From contig JACPVX010000045.1 of the NCBI GenBank assembly GCA_016191555.1, forward strand, positions 64,764 through 114,916: a stretch of 50,153 nt of DNA, in the 5' to 3' direction. Within the stretch, counting starts at the first letter, position 1, and each line of letters begins with the position of its first letter. Shown here one piece after another: positions 37,497 to 45,596 of this stretch. A model generated the notes under the pieces. The model did not search any database. It had not been told where the DNA came from and saw only the letters and a program-made list of their open reading frames with translations. This stretch comes from Bacteroidota bacterium. Lineage in GTDB: Bacteria; Bacteroidota; Bacteroidia; Cytophagales; Cyclobacteriaceae. The translations under genes were made by a program, and so were the position numbers.

Positions 37497-37634
37497 TTAT
37501 CGTATCGCTCTCTGTTTAGCATTCTGCACGTCTTCTTTTATGGCAGCATAGTCCGGAGGAATAAAAATTCCATTTTGTGCATTTAACTGAATGAAAGAAA
37601 GACACGCGAAAATGAAAAGCAGAACAACCCGCAT
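37497..37634 (-). CDS. 45-aa exported peptide
   Basis: Reading from ATG at 37634 gives MRVVLLFIFACLSFIQLNA, a clean signal peptide, then a 26-residue mature part beginning QNGIFIPPDYAAIKEDVQ and ending in AIR before a stop. The stop lies 6 bp before the start of the lipoprotein gene that follows, as in an operon. It may be a genuine microprotein or the shortened remnant of a longer exported protein. No family recognised. Confidence 0.5.
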   Translation of the reverse strand: MRVVLLFIFACLSFIQLNAQNGIFIPPDYAAIKEDVQNAKQRAIR

Positions 37635-37763
37635 ATTTTATACTTATTGAATTGCCAAAATACCTTTTTTCCAAACGTTAATCAACGCATTACTCCCCGC
37701 ATTTGCCCAAGCGGGATATTGGCAAGCCATTTCATTTTGAAGGGAAGATTACTCCAGTAAAGA

Positions 37764-38454
37764 TTAGCCTCCCCCAGATTGGAGTGCGGTAGACCACGTC
37801 ATCATTAGGCCCCTCCAAATTGGAGGAAGGTTATACATTGTAACATAACGCTCCCCCGGTTTGGAGGGAGGCTTTGCAAGCGTGCGCAAGCCTACCCCGG
37901 ATTGGAGGGTGCCTTTGCAAGCTTGCGCAAGGCTATTCCCTTGCGGAGGGAGCCTTCGCACCGTTCGCAAGCCCGCCCCAGATTGGAGGGAGCCTTTGCA
38001 GGCGTTCGCAAGGCTATTCCCGAGTGGGGGAAGCTTTCGCACCGTTCGCAAGCCCGCCCCGGAATGGAGGGAGCCTTTGCAGACGTTCGCAAGGCTATTC
38101 CATTTTGGGTGGACCCTGCACACCGTTCGCAAGGCCATTCCATTCTGGAGGGAGCTTTCACACTGTTCGCAAGCCCGCCCCAGATTGGAGGGAGCCTTCA
38201 CAGGCGTTCGCAAGGCTATTCCATTTTGGATGGACCTTGCGCACCGTTCGCAAGGCTATTCCATTTTGGGGGGAGCCTTCACAATTATAGCAAGCAAGCC
38301 CCGAAATGGAGGGAGCCTTTACAGGCGTTCGCAAGGCTATTCCAAAGTGGGTGGAGCTTTCACAGCTTTTAGCAAGCCCGCCCCAGATTGGGGGGATGTA
38401 TTTTCAGGCAAAAATAGAGTGCCCCAATTTGGAGGGATGCATTACGAGAAAAAG
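37764..38454. repeat. tandem array of 17 units of 40/41 bp
   Basis: The stretch divides without remainder into 17 consecutive units (13 at most differ by one base in length). Two types mix: CAAGCCCGCCCCAGATTGG (41 bp) and CAAGGCTATTCCATTTTGG (40 bp), often alternating to give an 81-bp higher period. Most units carry GGAGGGAGC and end in GTTCG; the outer units are more diverged. The centre of several units is a near-palindrome of the form CCTCCAAATTGGAGG. Because 81 is divisible by three, frames of 138-198 codons stay open on three plus frames and one minus frame; none looks like a protein. Confidence 0.92.
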
Positions 38455-38562
38455 TAAGGGGGCTATTGTAAGTCGACTGCTATCGACTAAGTCTGTATTG
38501 TTTTTTCAGCTTGGAAGTTTGGTAGCTCGTGCTGTTTTTGAAGGTTTATCATAGAGGTATAC

Positions 38563-39150
38563 CTACCTCCTATCATACCACTGATATCCCAGCAGTTCTT
38601 TTAGCTTATCGAAATCACTCGATTCTCCAAAAGACGCGGAATCTTGTTTCGAACCTACAATCACAATTTGATCACAACCAAAACAGATGCGGGCGTAACC
38701 TACTGTCTTATTGTTCTTCTTGAAAACGAGGAGATCATGAAAGACAGGAATACACATTTTAATGTTGAAGTCGTCAATGTGCGGCCTATTGCAAAATAGC
38801 TGATTCAATTTCCCATACACTTCATTTGGAACCTTATTCTTCTCAAACCCAAATTGTTCCATCTGCCTAAAGGATGTTGTGTCCGTAAGTTGGGTTAGTA
38901 TCTGATCATCTAACAAGAACTTCCGAATGCCAGCAACTTTCGCTCGTTCCTCATTATCTATAATGGAATCCAACACGTAATCTTCCATCGAAGTAAACCT
39001 TTCATCCTCAGGCAAAACAAACTTGTAATGCACCACCTGATCGAAGTGAAAATAGGGTTTGCATTTAGCCACGGAATCAGCATCATACCTATCGGCACTC
39101 TTAAAGCTGAAGAGAACAAGTAGAAATAATGGAAGTAATGTTTTTCTCAT
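38563..39150 (-). CDS. exported protein of unknown function
   Basis: 195 aa with a signal peptide (about 1-17, MRKTLLPLFLLVLFSFKSA). The mature part has an acidic N-terminal half (PEDERFTSMEDYVLDSIIDNEER) and a C-terminal half with four cysteines overall (C29, CNRPH, MCIPVF, CFGCDQIVIVG), including a C-x2-C pair near residue 157-160 that sits in a strand. It may bind a metal or form disulfides in the periplasm. Family not recognised. It is a single gene, next to the 40/41-bp array. Confidence 0.75.
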   Translation of the reverse strand: MRKTLLPLFLLVLFSFKSADRYDADSVAKCKPYFHFDQVVHYKFVLPEDERFTSMEDYVLDSIIDNEERAKVAGIRKFLLDDQILTQLTDTTSFRQMEQFGFEKNKVPNEVYGKLNQLFCNRPHIDDFNIKMCIPVFHDLLVFKKNNKTVGYARICFGCDQIVIVGSKQDSASFGESSDFDKLKELLGYQWYDRR

Positions 39151-39255
39151 GCTACTATCAATTTAAGAAAAGGCTGAATCATCCGCAATAAAATAACAAC
39201 ATTGATCCGATCTACTTATTTACTTGCGTTACCGGGCATTAATGCAAAGAGTCGA

Positions 39256-39340
39256 CACCTTCTCTTGATTGGAGTGAAGTTGTGTTTAGCAACATCAGGC
39301 TGCCCCAATTTGGAGGGATGTTTTACGAGTAAAAGTATGG
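39256..39340. repeat. two outlying units of the 40/41-bp repeat
   Basis: Two degenerate units, one containing TTGATTGGAGTGAAG and one GCCCCAATTTGGAGGGATG. The second is nearly the same as the last unit of the main array 850 bp to the left, down to the flanking ACGAG-AAAAGTA text. The array therefore seems to have spread or been split around the exported-protein gene. Confidence 0.7.
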
Positions 39341-39413
39341 GCAATGATGCAGGGAAAAAGGAATAAACAAAAGTCTATCGCGACTTCGCCTAGAAAAATA
39401 ATGTTAGGTAACT

Positions 39414-39935
39414 CTAATCGCCCTGCCAATACAAACTATATTCCTTCCCTGTCCAATAAATTAACCAACTCGATGATTCGGTTTTTATTCCGAGTATAGC
39501 TTCTCCCTTCAATTTTATGGTGCTAGTCTCTCCCACACCTTTCTCCACCTCCTCGACCGTGTGAATAGTCCATGCATCCATGAGAGATAAGTCATCCATA
39601 TTGCGGCTGTTGCTAATTAATTTACCGGCTCCCACCACGTAATATGATTTAGCACCAAAATGATAAATGAGAATTCCTTTTTTGCCTGTCGCGCGGTCCA
39701 CAATTCCCAGCGCATAGTCTAGCACTTTATCACCATCAAAGTCTCCTCTCAGATAGAAGGGATTGATATCCGTCCGCAAGGCGTAATTGCCTTTAATCTT
39801 CTCAAGCGTATACAGATTTAGCAGATCGCTCGGCAAACTCGACTCTAGCACAAAAAGAGTATGCTGTTCAAGGTTATCCTGACCACTTACCAGCAATGGA
39901 GATAGTAATAACAGAAAAATAATAAGCCTATTCAT
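39414..39935 (-). CDS. exported protein of unknown function
   Basis: 173 aa from the ATG at 39935, which gives a good signal peptide (MNRLIIFLLLLSPLLVSGQ); the frame is open 18 codons further upstream but that would bury the signal. The mature protein contains LRGDFDGDKVLDYALGIVD, an FG-GAP/EF-hand-like Asp-rich calcium loop, followed by KKGILIYHFGAKSYYVVGAGK. This combination occurs in small exported Bacteroidota proteins of unknown role. Single gene. Confidence 0.78.
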   Translation of the reverse strand: MNRLIIFLLLLSPLLVSGQDNLEQHTLFVLESSLPSDLLNLYTLEKIKGNYALRTDINPFYLRGDFDGDKVLDYALGIVDRATGKKGILIYHFGAKSYYVVGAGKLISNSRNMDDLSLMDAWTIHTVEEVEKGVGETSTIKLKGEAILGIKTESSSWLIYWTGKEYSLYWQGD

Positions 39936-40202
39936 CTTTAAAATATCCCATAAAAACATGCTTTTCCCCTCCTTACTTTTCGCGGGCATCAGGTATATAT
40001 TGGCATGAATATTTCATCTTGGTATTTAACAAAAAACCTGTTTGCCAATAACTACCGTGCTAAAAGTAGTTAAATATCGTTAGTCATTTTATGATATTCA
40101 AACAGTCGGCACCTTCACCCCTCGAAATTTAACTCCAATCGCACTTTTTTAATGGCACGTATTATGCTTAGGGCTTTTGCTTATTCCAAACCGCATTTTA
40201 CT
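39936..40202. other. intergenic region
   Basis: AT-rich space between a minus-strand and a plus-strand gene. I see no clear promoter box, repeat or small gene in it. Confidence 0.4.
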
Positions 40203-40967
40203 ATGGCCGACCAACAGGAAACCATTCATGCTAAGAATATTGCCGCCTTCTACGAGCTAATCGGTGCGTGCAATGACTTGGGAAAAGCGTATGCTCCCGA
40301 AGCCCACTATCTCCACCCCGAAGCACTCAGTGCGCAGCTATCCGCCAGCAGGGTGGCGCTCGAAGAAATGAAAGACACCAAAGCGCGGCTCAACAAAGCA
40401 ATGCGTGCGCGCGATACTTCCTTCCGCCCCATTGCGGCGCTCGCTAATAAGGTGCTGCGTGAGCTAATCCGGGTAAAGGCTTCGCCCAAAGCAATAGGCG
40501 AAGCGCGCAACCACACGCGGCATATACATGCCAGCGGCTGCCAAAAGGCTCAACCGAAAACAGTCGATAAAAAAACAAACGACAACGCTAAAAATGACCC
40601 GGCCGCAGTGTCGCCCAACTATACCAAAGTCATTGATCACTTCGGTCAACTGCTACAAACGGTCACCAGAGAACCTAACTACCTACCGCAACACTTAGAT
40701 CTAAAAGTGATCATGCTTAACCTCATGTTGCAAGAGCTGCGCAGCAAGCATTCGGCCGTTGTCTTTGTCGAATTATCACTCCACAACGAGCGGCTTACTT
40801 GTACACAAGCCATCTACGGACAACGCGGGTTGATTCAACTGGCACATGAAGTGGCGGAGCACATCGCCACCATTACGCAGTCGTCCGGAGCCATCTATAA
40901 GAAAGTAAACGCACTTAAATTCATCCCGCTCACGGAAAAGAAAGTGGCGGTCGCTTCACTCAAATAA
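40203..40967 (+). CDS. hypothetical protein of a Bacteroidota helical family
   Basis: 254 aa from the ATG at 40203 (MADQQETIHAKNIAAFYEL); a start 17 codons earlier is possible. No signal peptide or membrane segment. Two similar all-helical halves seem present, residues about 5-115 and 145-254, linked by a Lys/Asn/Ala-rich stretch (120-140). The second half has EPNYLPQHLDLKVIMLNLMLQELRSKHSAVV and ends NALKFIPL, features I associate with a family of uncharacterised Bacteroidota proteins that are often found in multiple copies per genome. Function unknown. High G+C codon use compared with the flanking exported genes. Confidence 0.75.
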   Translation: MADQQETIHAKNIAAFYELIGACNDLGKAYAPEAHYLHPEALSAQLSASRVALEEMKDTKARLNKAMRARDTSFRPIAALANKVLRELIRVKASPKAIGEARNHTRHIHASGCQKAQPKTVDKKTNDNAKNDPAAVSPNYTKVIDHFGQLLQTVTREPNYLPQHLDLKVIMLNLMLQELRSKHSAVVFVELSLHNERLTCTQAIYGQRGLIQLAHEVAEHIATITQSSGAIYKKVNALKFIPLTEKKVAVASLK

Positions 40968-40989
40968 AAAGTGTGAGTGCGCGGTCAGC

Positions 40990-42066
40990 TCAATCGGTGG
41001 TGTTAATGTAACCCTTCACCAAAATGCGTTGCACCGGGTTGATTGGGTCTGTAGAATAAATGGTAATAGCTTTGTTCTGCAACCCTTCGCGTCCGGTCGG
41101 GTCGAGCGTTAGCTCCAACTCCATTTCCTCGTTGGCCTTCAATGCCTTCTTGCCCACCTTCACCGTCAGGCAGGTACAATTGCTTTGCACAAAGCGAACT
41201 TGCAATTCTTTTTTTCCTTTGTTCTTAATCTTCACCGTGCGCTGCACCGCAATGCCATTGCGAATGCGCCCCATATCCACCTGATAGTTGTCGGCCATCA
41301 GCACCGGTGCTTTGGCTTGCTCCTCTGCACTCAATGCACCAAAGCTTTCTTCTACGGTTGCATAAAATGTAAAAGGCTTCTCGGACTTCTTCCGGTCATT
41401 GGTAGTCATTACAAAGCCATCCGTCACAAAACCAAACTGATTTTTCAGTCGGGCATCAAATGTAATCTTCAACACACCACGGCTGTGTGGTGGTAATGGT
41501 GCCATCGTTATTTTCAAATGATTGGGCGCCTGCACCTTCAACAACTTAATGGTGTCGTTGCCCGCATTGTACACGGGAAACTCGGTGACACTCGCAGGCT
41601 TATTGATAAATACCTTGCCCACGTTAAACGAGCTATTGCGAAAGCGTAAGTTGCCATTCTCCACCACTAAGTCATAAGGCCCCTTATCCGATTTGCGGTC
41701 CACCACATTGCCTTTGATTTGTAGCACAATCGGGTTGGGATCAAAATCCGTAGCGATGGTCAGCGACTTATTAAAATAGCCGGGTCTTCCTTTGGGGTCG
41801 AAGCTCGCCTTGATCACGCCTGTCTTGCCGGGCTCTACCGGTTCCTTCGTCCAGCCGGGTGTGGTACATCCACACGATGGTTGCACGGTCAATATCTTGA
41901 CGGGCCTGTCGGCACGATTCGTAAACGTAAACTCATACTTCACAGGGCCTTCCATTTCGGGCACATCGCCAAAGTCGTACGTCTTATCCTGAAACTGAAT
42001 CGGCTCCACCAGTTGGGCAGCGCAAAGCAGCGGAGTCATCCAAAAAATCCACACCAGTCTCTTCAT
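40990..42066 (-). CDS. exported protein with two DUF1573 domains
   Basis: 358 aa with a signal peptide (about 1-17). Two DUF1573 (immunoglobulin-like, MSP/ASPM-related) domains: residues about 25-118, with PSCGCTTPGW and FDPKGRPGYFNKSLTI, and residues about 262-355, with SNCTCLTVKV and LDPTGREGLQNKAITIYST. The middle part (about 130-255) is a third, more diverged beta-sandwich with KITFDARLKNQFGFVTDGF. The paired Cys motifs may be structural. Common in Bacteroidota; role unknown, perhaps scaffold or adhesive in the periplasm. Confidence 0.9.
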   Translation of the reverse strand: MKRLVWIFWMTPLLCAAQLVEPIQFQDKTYDFGDVPEMEGPVKYEFTFTNRADRPVKILTVQPSCGCTTPGWTKEPVEPGKTGVIKASFDPKGRPGYFNKSLTIATDFDPNPIVLQIKGNVVDRKSDKGPYDLVVENGNLRFRNSSFNVGKVFINKPASVTEFPVYNAGNDTIKLLKVQAPNHLKITMAPLPPHSRGVLKITFDARLKNQFGFVTDGFVMTTNDRKKSEKPFTFYATVEESFGALSAEEQAKAPVLMADNYQVDMGRIRNGIAVQRTVKIKNKGKKELQVRFVQSNCTCLTVKVGKKALKANEEMELELTLDPTGREGLQNKAITIYSTDPINPVQRILVKGYINTTD

Positions 42067-42170
42067 AAAAGATTAAAATTCATGATTCAAAGTTAGCAGC
42101 AAATCAGTAATCTTGCAGCGTATAACGCGAATAGATCAAACATGACTCTAACGAAGTTAACATCGGTATA

Positions 42171-42268
42171 TTTTGGGGGCGTGGCCGATGGCCACCGGGC
42201 TTTTCGCTACAAGCCACGCGAGGCGCGTGGGCTTTCCGCTGCAATCCCTCGCCCATGGCACTCCGTAG
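42171..42268. repeat. intergenic REP-like sequence
   Basis: Contains GGGGGCGTGGCC, GGCCACCGGGCTT, two overlapping GCCACGCGAGGCGCGTGG inverted repeats, and GCTTTCCGCTGCAATCCCTCG. The last phrase is, as far as I remember, a hallmark of dispersed repeats between genes in many Bacteroidota genomes. Much richer in G+C than the intergenic background. No gene in it. The stretch 42067-42170 holds nothing else. Confidence 0.6.
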
Positions 42269-42297
42269 TTCAGTTCATCGCATAACTTCAAGTGCAC

Positions 42298-42337
42298 AGT
42301 CCTAACACCTAAGTCCTAACATCTAAGTTCTAACCCT
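42298..42337. repeat. CCTAAGTC micro-repeats in the trpS leader
   Basis: Five near-copies of an octamer of the form CCTAAGTC/CCTAACAC run up to the trpS start codon. The same words occur at 470-577 and near 2740. They leave little room for a normal leader, so they are in the 5' untranslated region of trpS. Confidence 0.6.
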
Positions 42338-42338
42338 T

Positions 42339-43307
42339 ATGTCACGAATTCTTACCGGTATCCAAAGCAGCGGCAGACCGCATTTAGGCAACCTGCTCGG
42401 TGCAATCATTCCAGCCATCAAGCTTTCTAAAATCCCAGGCAACGAGTCGTTCTTCTTCATAGCCGATCTGCACTCGCTTACTACGATCAAAGATGCTGCC
42501 ACGCGTACGCAAAATGTAAACGCGGTAGCTGCCGCATGGCTTGCCTTTGGTTTCGATATCGAAAAGAATTTGCTCTACCGTCAAAGCCGCATTCCCGAAG
42601 TGTGCGAGCTCGCGTGGTACCTCAGTTGCCTCACTCCTTTCCCGATGTTGGCAAACGCACACTCCTTCAAAGACAAATCCGATAAGCTTTCCGATGTCAA
42701 CGCTGGGCTATTCACCTATCCCGTGCTGATGACAGCCGACATCATTTTGTACGATGCCAATCAGGTGCCGGTGGGCAAAGATCAAAAGCAACATTTGGAA
42801 ATGGCCCGCGATATCGCCTCTACGTTCAACAGCCAGTATGGCGAAACCTTTGTGCTACCCGAATCGAAGATTGAGGAGAACGTCATGACCATCCCCGGCA
42901 CGGACGGACAGAAGATGAGCAAGTCCTACGGCAACACCATCGACATTTTCCTTCCCGATAAAGAACTGCGCAAGCAGATTATGTCCATCGTGACCGATAG
43001 CACCCCCATGGAGGCGCCAAAAAACCCCGACAAAGACAATGTATTTGCCATTTACAAATTGGTAGCCACAGCCGAGCAAACCGAAGCCCTGCGGCAGAAA
43101 TACCTGGCCGGAAATTTCGGCTACGGCCACGCCAAGCAAGAGTTGTATGACTTGATTGTAGCCAAATATGCTACTGAGCGCGAAGCGTTTAACTTCTACA
43201 TGAGCAATCTGCCGGAGTTAGAAAAGAAATTGCAACACAGCGAAGCCAAGGCATCCGTCATTGCCAGAGAAGTACTCAACCGCGTTCGTGTGAAATTGGG
43301 ATTTTGA
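42339..43307 (+). CDS. trpS: tryptophan--tRNA ligase
   Basis: 322 aa, the normal size for a class Ic synthetase. ATP motif in the form SSGRPHLGNLLG (residues 10-21, in place of HIGH), tryptophan pocket MTADIILYDANQVPVGKDQKQHLEMARDIA (131-160), and KMSKS at 192-196. It charges tRNA-Trp. The C-terminal anticodon-binding helices are complete. Single gene; its leader consists of micro-repeats. Confidence 0.97.
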   Translation: MSRILTGIQSSGRPHLGNLLGAIIPAIKLSKIPGNESFFFIADLHSLTTIKDAATRTQNVNAVAAAWLAFGFDIEKNLLYRQSRIPEVCELAWYLSCLTPFPMLANAHSFKDKSDKLSDVNAGLFTYPVLMTADIILYDANQVPVGKDQKQHLEMARDIASTFNSQYGETFVLPESKIEENVMTIPGTDGQKMSKSYGNTIDIFLPDKELRKQIMSIVTDSTPMEAPKNPDKDNVFAIYKLVATAEQTEALRQKYLAGNFGYGHAKQELYDLIVAKYATEREAFNFYMSNLPELEKKLQHSEAKASVIAREVLNRVRVKLGF

Positions 43308-43350
43308 TAAGGCGTTCAGAAGCGACTAAAAGATCAGACGATTTCTAAGT

Positions 43351-43755
43351 TTACTTAGAAGTCCAAACCACTTGCTGCTTCTCTTTGCCCACATTCAGAA
43401 CAATCCGCAAAGGACTTGGTACAATCACCAACTTGGTCTCTTTGCCGGGAAGTGAGTCTACTTCAACATACACACCTTCCGAAGCGGCAACAGAATAATC
43501 GGTTCCCTGAACGGTATAGGTCTTAGCCAAATAAGCAATCGGGAAAAGGATATCGGTATCAGGGCAATACTTGTCATGAACTTCTTGCAGCACTTCTTCC
43601 AGGTAATCTCCGTAAGTTACTTGCAAGGCATCTTCCAAATCATGGAGTTCTTCCTCCAAATCATCGTATTTGGGGTTATTATAATCGAGTTTCTTTAAGT
43701 CGTTGCGTCTTTTAGCAATATCCTGAATGGCTTTATCCAACTCTTTTAAATCCAT
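43351..43755 (-). CDS. conserved hypothetical protein with N-terminal coiled coil
   Basis: 134 aa. Residues 1-60 are charged and helical (LDKAIQDIAKRRNDLKKL and DDLEEELHDLEDAL), then a beta-rich part about 70-130 (LFPIAYLAKTYTVQGTDY, GVYVEVDSLPGKETKLVIVPSPLRIVLNV). No signal peptide. Similar proteins are widespread in Cytophagales and relatives but I know no function. Convergent with trpS, 43 bp between stops. Confidence 0.8.
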   Translation of the reverse strand: MDLKELDKAIQDIAKRRNDLKKLDYNNPKYDDLEEELHDLEDALQVTYGDYLEEVLQEVHDKYCPDTDILFPIAYLAKTYTVQGTDYSVAASEGVYVEVDSLPGKETKLVIVPSPLRIVLNVGKEKQQVVWTSK

Positions 43756-43810
43756 GGTTCAAATTTTTGCCAAGATTGGTCAAAGTCGAAATAAAAACAA
43801 GCGGATTGAC

Positions 43811-43818
43811 TAAATTTG
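43811..43818 (+). promoter_or_regulatory. -7 box of the hppD promoter
   Basis: TAAATTTG fits TAnnTTTG and ends 17 bp before the start codon. No clear TTTG box is seen at the -33 position, so this is a half-match. Confidence 0.45.
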
Positions 43819-43835
43819 CTTAAATCCAAAAAGCT

Positions 43836-44930
43836 ATGACGGACGATTTTCTTCCCATCAATGGCACCGACCACATCGAGTTCTATGTCGGCAACGCCAA
43901 ACAAGCTTCGCTTTACTATCAACATTGCTTTGGTTTTGAGTTAGTAGCTTACGCAGGCCCTGAAACCGGTGTGCGCGACCGGGCTTCGTATGTTTTGCAG
44001 CAAAACAAAATCCGTTTTGTCTTAACTACCTCACTCCTCCCCGAGTCTGAGATTACCCAGCATGTGAAAAAGCATGGCGATGGTGTGAAAGTGTTGGCAC
44101 TTTGGGTCGATGATGCCACCCGCTCTTTTCAGGAAACCGTTTTGCGCGGAGCCGAAATTCACAGCGAGCCAAAGCGATACCAGGATGCGCATGGCGAAGT
44201 CGTGCTTGCTTCGATCAAAACCTATGGCGATACCATTCATACTTTCGTGGAAAGAAAGAACTACAAAGGCGCATTTCTACCCGGCTATCAGCCAATGAAA
44301 AGCACCTTCCAATCGACATCCATTGGTTTGCTGCATGTAGATCATTGCGTGGGCAATGTGGAGTTGGGGCAAATGAATAAGTGGGTGAAATTCTATGAAG
44401 ATGTGATGGGCTTTAAGCTGCTGATCACCTTCGATGATAAAGATATCTCCACTGAATACAGTGCACTCATGTCCAAAGTGGTTTCAAATGGAAATGGGTA
44501 CATTAAGTTCCCAATCAACGAGCCAGCCTCTGGAAAGAAAAAGTCACAAATTGAAGAATACCTGGATTTCTATCGCGGAGCCGGTGTGCAGCACATCGCC
44601 ATCGCGACTGATGATATTATTCACACGGTTGGCGAACTGCGCAAACGCGGGGTAGAATTCCTTCGTGTTCCCGATGTGTATTACGATGAGGTGGTGACGC
44701 GTGTAGGCGCCATCAACGAAGATTACAAAGAATTGAAAAAGCTGAATATCCTCATCGACCGCGATGAGGAAGGCTACTTGCTACAAATATTCTCTAAGCC
44801 ACTACAAGATCGCCCAACACTTTTCTTCGAAATCATTGAGCGCAATGGTGCAAAATCCTTTGGTAAAGGAAACTTCAAAGCCTTGTTTGAATCGATTGAG
44901 CGCGAGCAGGAGTTACGAGGAAATTTGTAA
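43836..44930 (+). CDS. hppD: 4-hydroxyphenylpyruvate dioxygenase
   Basis: 364 aa, the typical bacterial length. Non-heme iron enzyme that turns 4-hydroxyphenylpyruvate into homogentisate in tyrosine breakdown. Two vicinal-oxygen-chelate halves are visible; the active C-terminal half has the iron ligands His in LLHVDHCVGN (about residue 168), His in GVQHIAIATDD (about 250) and Glu in PTLFFEIIERNG (about 332). The C-terminal helix FGKGNFKALFESIEREQELRG that closes the active site is intact. No other tyrosine catabolic gene is adjacent; what follows is a decayed toxin-antitoxin pair and a cupin. Confidence 0.96.
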   Translation: MTDDFLPINGTDHIEFYVGNAKQASLYYQHCFGFELVAYAGPETGVRDRASYVLQQNKIRFVLTTSLLPESEITQHVKKHGDGVKVLALWVDDATRSFQETVLRGAEIHSEPKRYQDAHGEVVLASIKTYGDTIHTFVERKNYKGAFLPGYQPMKSTFQSTSIGLLHVDHCVGNVELGQMNKWVKFYEDVMGFKLLITFDDKDISTEYSALMSKVVSNGNGYIKFPINEPASGKKKSQIEEYLDFYRGAGVQHIAIATDDIIHTVGELRKRGVEFLRVPDVYYDEVVTRVGAINEDYKELKKLNILIDRDEEGYLLQIFSKPLQDRPTLFFEIIERNGAKSFGKGNFKALFESIEREQELRGNL

Positions 44931-44939
44931 TTTTAAGGT

Positions 44940-45134
44940 ATGGAAGATATTAAGCGTGAAGGGTTCAGTGCAAAGGAGGAGGATATGGTAGTTCAGCCGT
45001 CTGAAAACGTTGAACAGTCTAACAAAGTAGATATTGAAGAGTGGAGAACGGAGCTAAGCGAATTCTTTGCAAAATTTAATGTAGATCTAACGAATTATAA
45101 GTTTAATCGTGACGAACTTTATGATCGTCCATGA
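44940..45134 (+). CDS. antitoxin-like small protein of a decayed TA pair
   Basis: 64 aa, acidic. The ending FNVDLTNYKFNRDELYDRP is the kind of C-terminal toxin-binding tail (…FNRDE.YDR) seen in antitoxins paired with PIN-domain toxins. The N-terminal DNA-binding part expected in such antitoxins is not recognisable, so the gene may be shortened or fused at its start, which lies 9 bp after the hppD stop. It overlaps the toxin remnant by ATGA. Confidence 0.6.
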   Translation: MEDIKREGFSAKEEDMVVQPSENVEQSNKVDIEEWRTELSEFFAKFNVDLTNYKFNRDELYDRP

Positions 45135-45268
45135 TAGAGTTATTTTACGATAGCCTTATCGTAGCCTCAGCTCTTGAAAGCGAATGCACCATTCTCTACT
45201 CCGAAGATATGCAACCTGGTCTCGTGATCGAAAATCAACTGAAAATAGTCAACCCATTTAAACTATGA
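45131..45268 (+). pseudogene. C-terminal remnant of a PIN-domain toxin
   Basis: A 45-codon frame from the ATG at 45131 reads YDSLIVASALESECTILYSEDM and ends IVNPFKL. This is the last third of a PIN-domain (VapC-like) ribonuclease: the conserved Asp in YDSLIVASA and the acidic SEDM. About 85-90 N-terminal residues with the first catalytic Asp are missing. The frame overlaps the antitoxin stop (ATGA) and the cupin start (ATGA), keeping the operon spacing of an intact pair. It cannot be an active toxin. Confidence 0.8.
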
Positions 45269-45582
45269 AGCACGATCTTACCAACATTCCTGCTCGCGAA
45301 TTATTTCCCGGCTTCTCGGGCAAGTTTGTCCACACCGATAATATGACTTTCGCTTATTGGGAAATCAAGAAGGGAAGCAATCTGCCGGAGCACTCGCACA
45401 TGCACGAACAAGTTGTGAATATGTTGGAAGGCGAATTCGAGATTACATTAGAAGGTACCCCCAATCATCTCAAAGCTGGAAACGTATTGCCGATTCCATC
45501 ACATGCGAAACATTCCGGACGTGCCATCACCGATTGTAAAATACTGGATGTATTCTATCCGGTACGAGAAGATTATAAATAA
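45265..45582 (+). CDS. cupin domain protein
   Basis: 105 aa, one cupin barrel. Metal-binding motif 1 is LPEHSHMHEQVVNMLEGEFEI (two His, a later His and Glu), motif 2 is GNVLPIPSHAKHSG. The size fits small single-domain cupins of the sugar- or aromatic-binding kind; no specific reaction can be named. Its start overlaps the stop of the toxin remnant, and it precedes the phosphosugar mutase by 14 bp, so both may be in one transcript. Confidence 0.9.
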   Translation: MKHDLTNIPARELFPGFSGKFVHTDNMTFAYWEIKKGSNLPEHSHMHEQVVNMLEGEFEITLEGTPNHLKAGNVLPIPSHAKHSGRAITDCKILDVFYPVREDYK

Positions 45583-45596
45583 AGAAAAAACGATTC

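Noticed and set aside
37861..38457. Arg/Pro/Gly-rich open frames on both strands in the 40/41-bp array
   Set aside because: Four overlapping frames of equal quality result from an 81-bp period; none has a signal, domain or start context.
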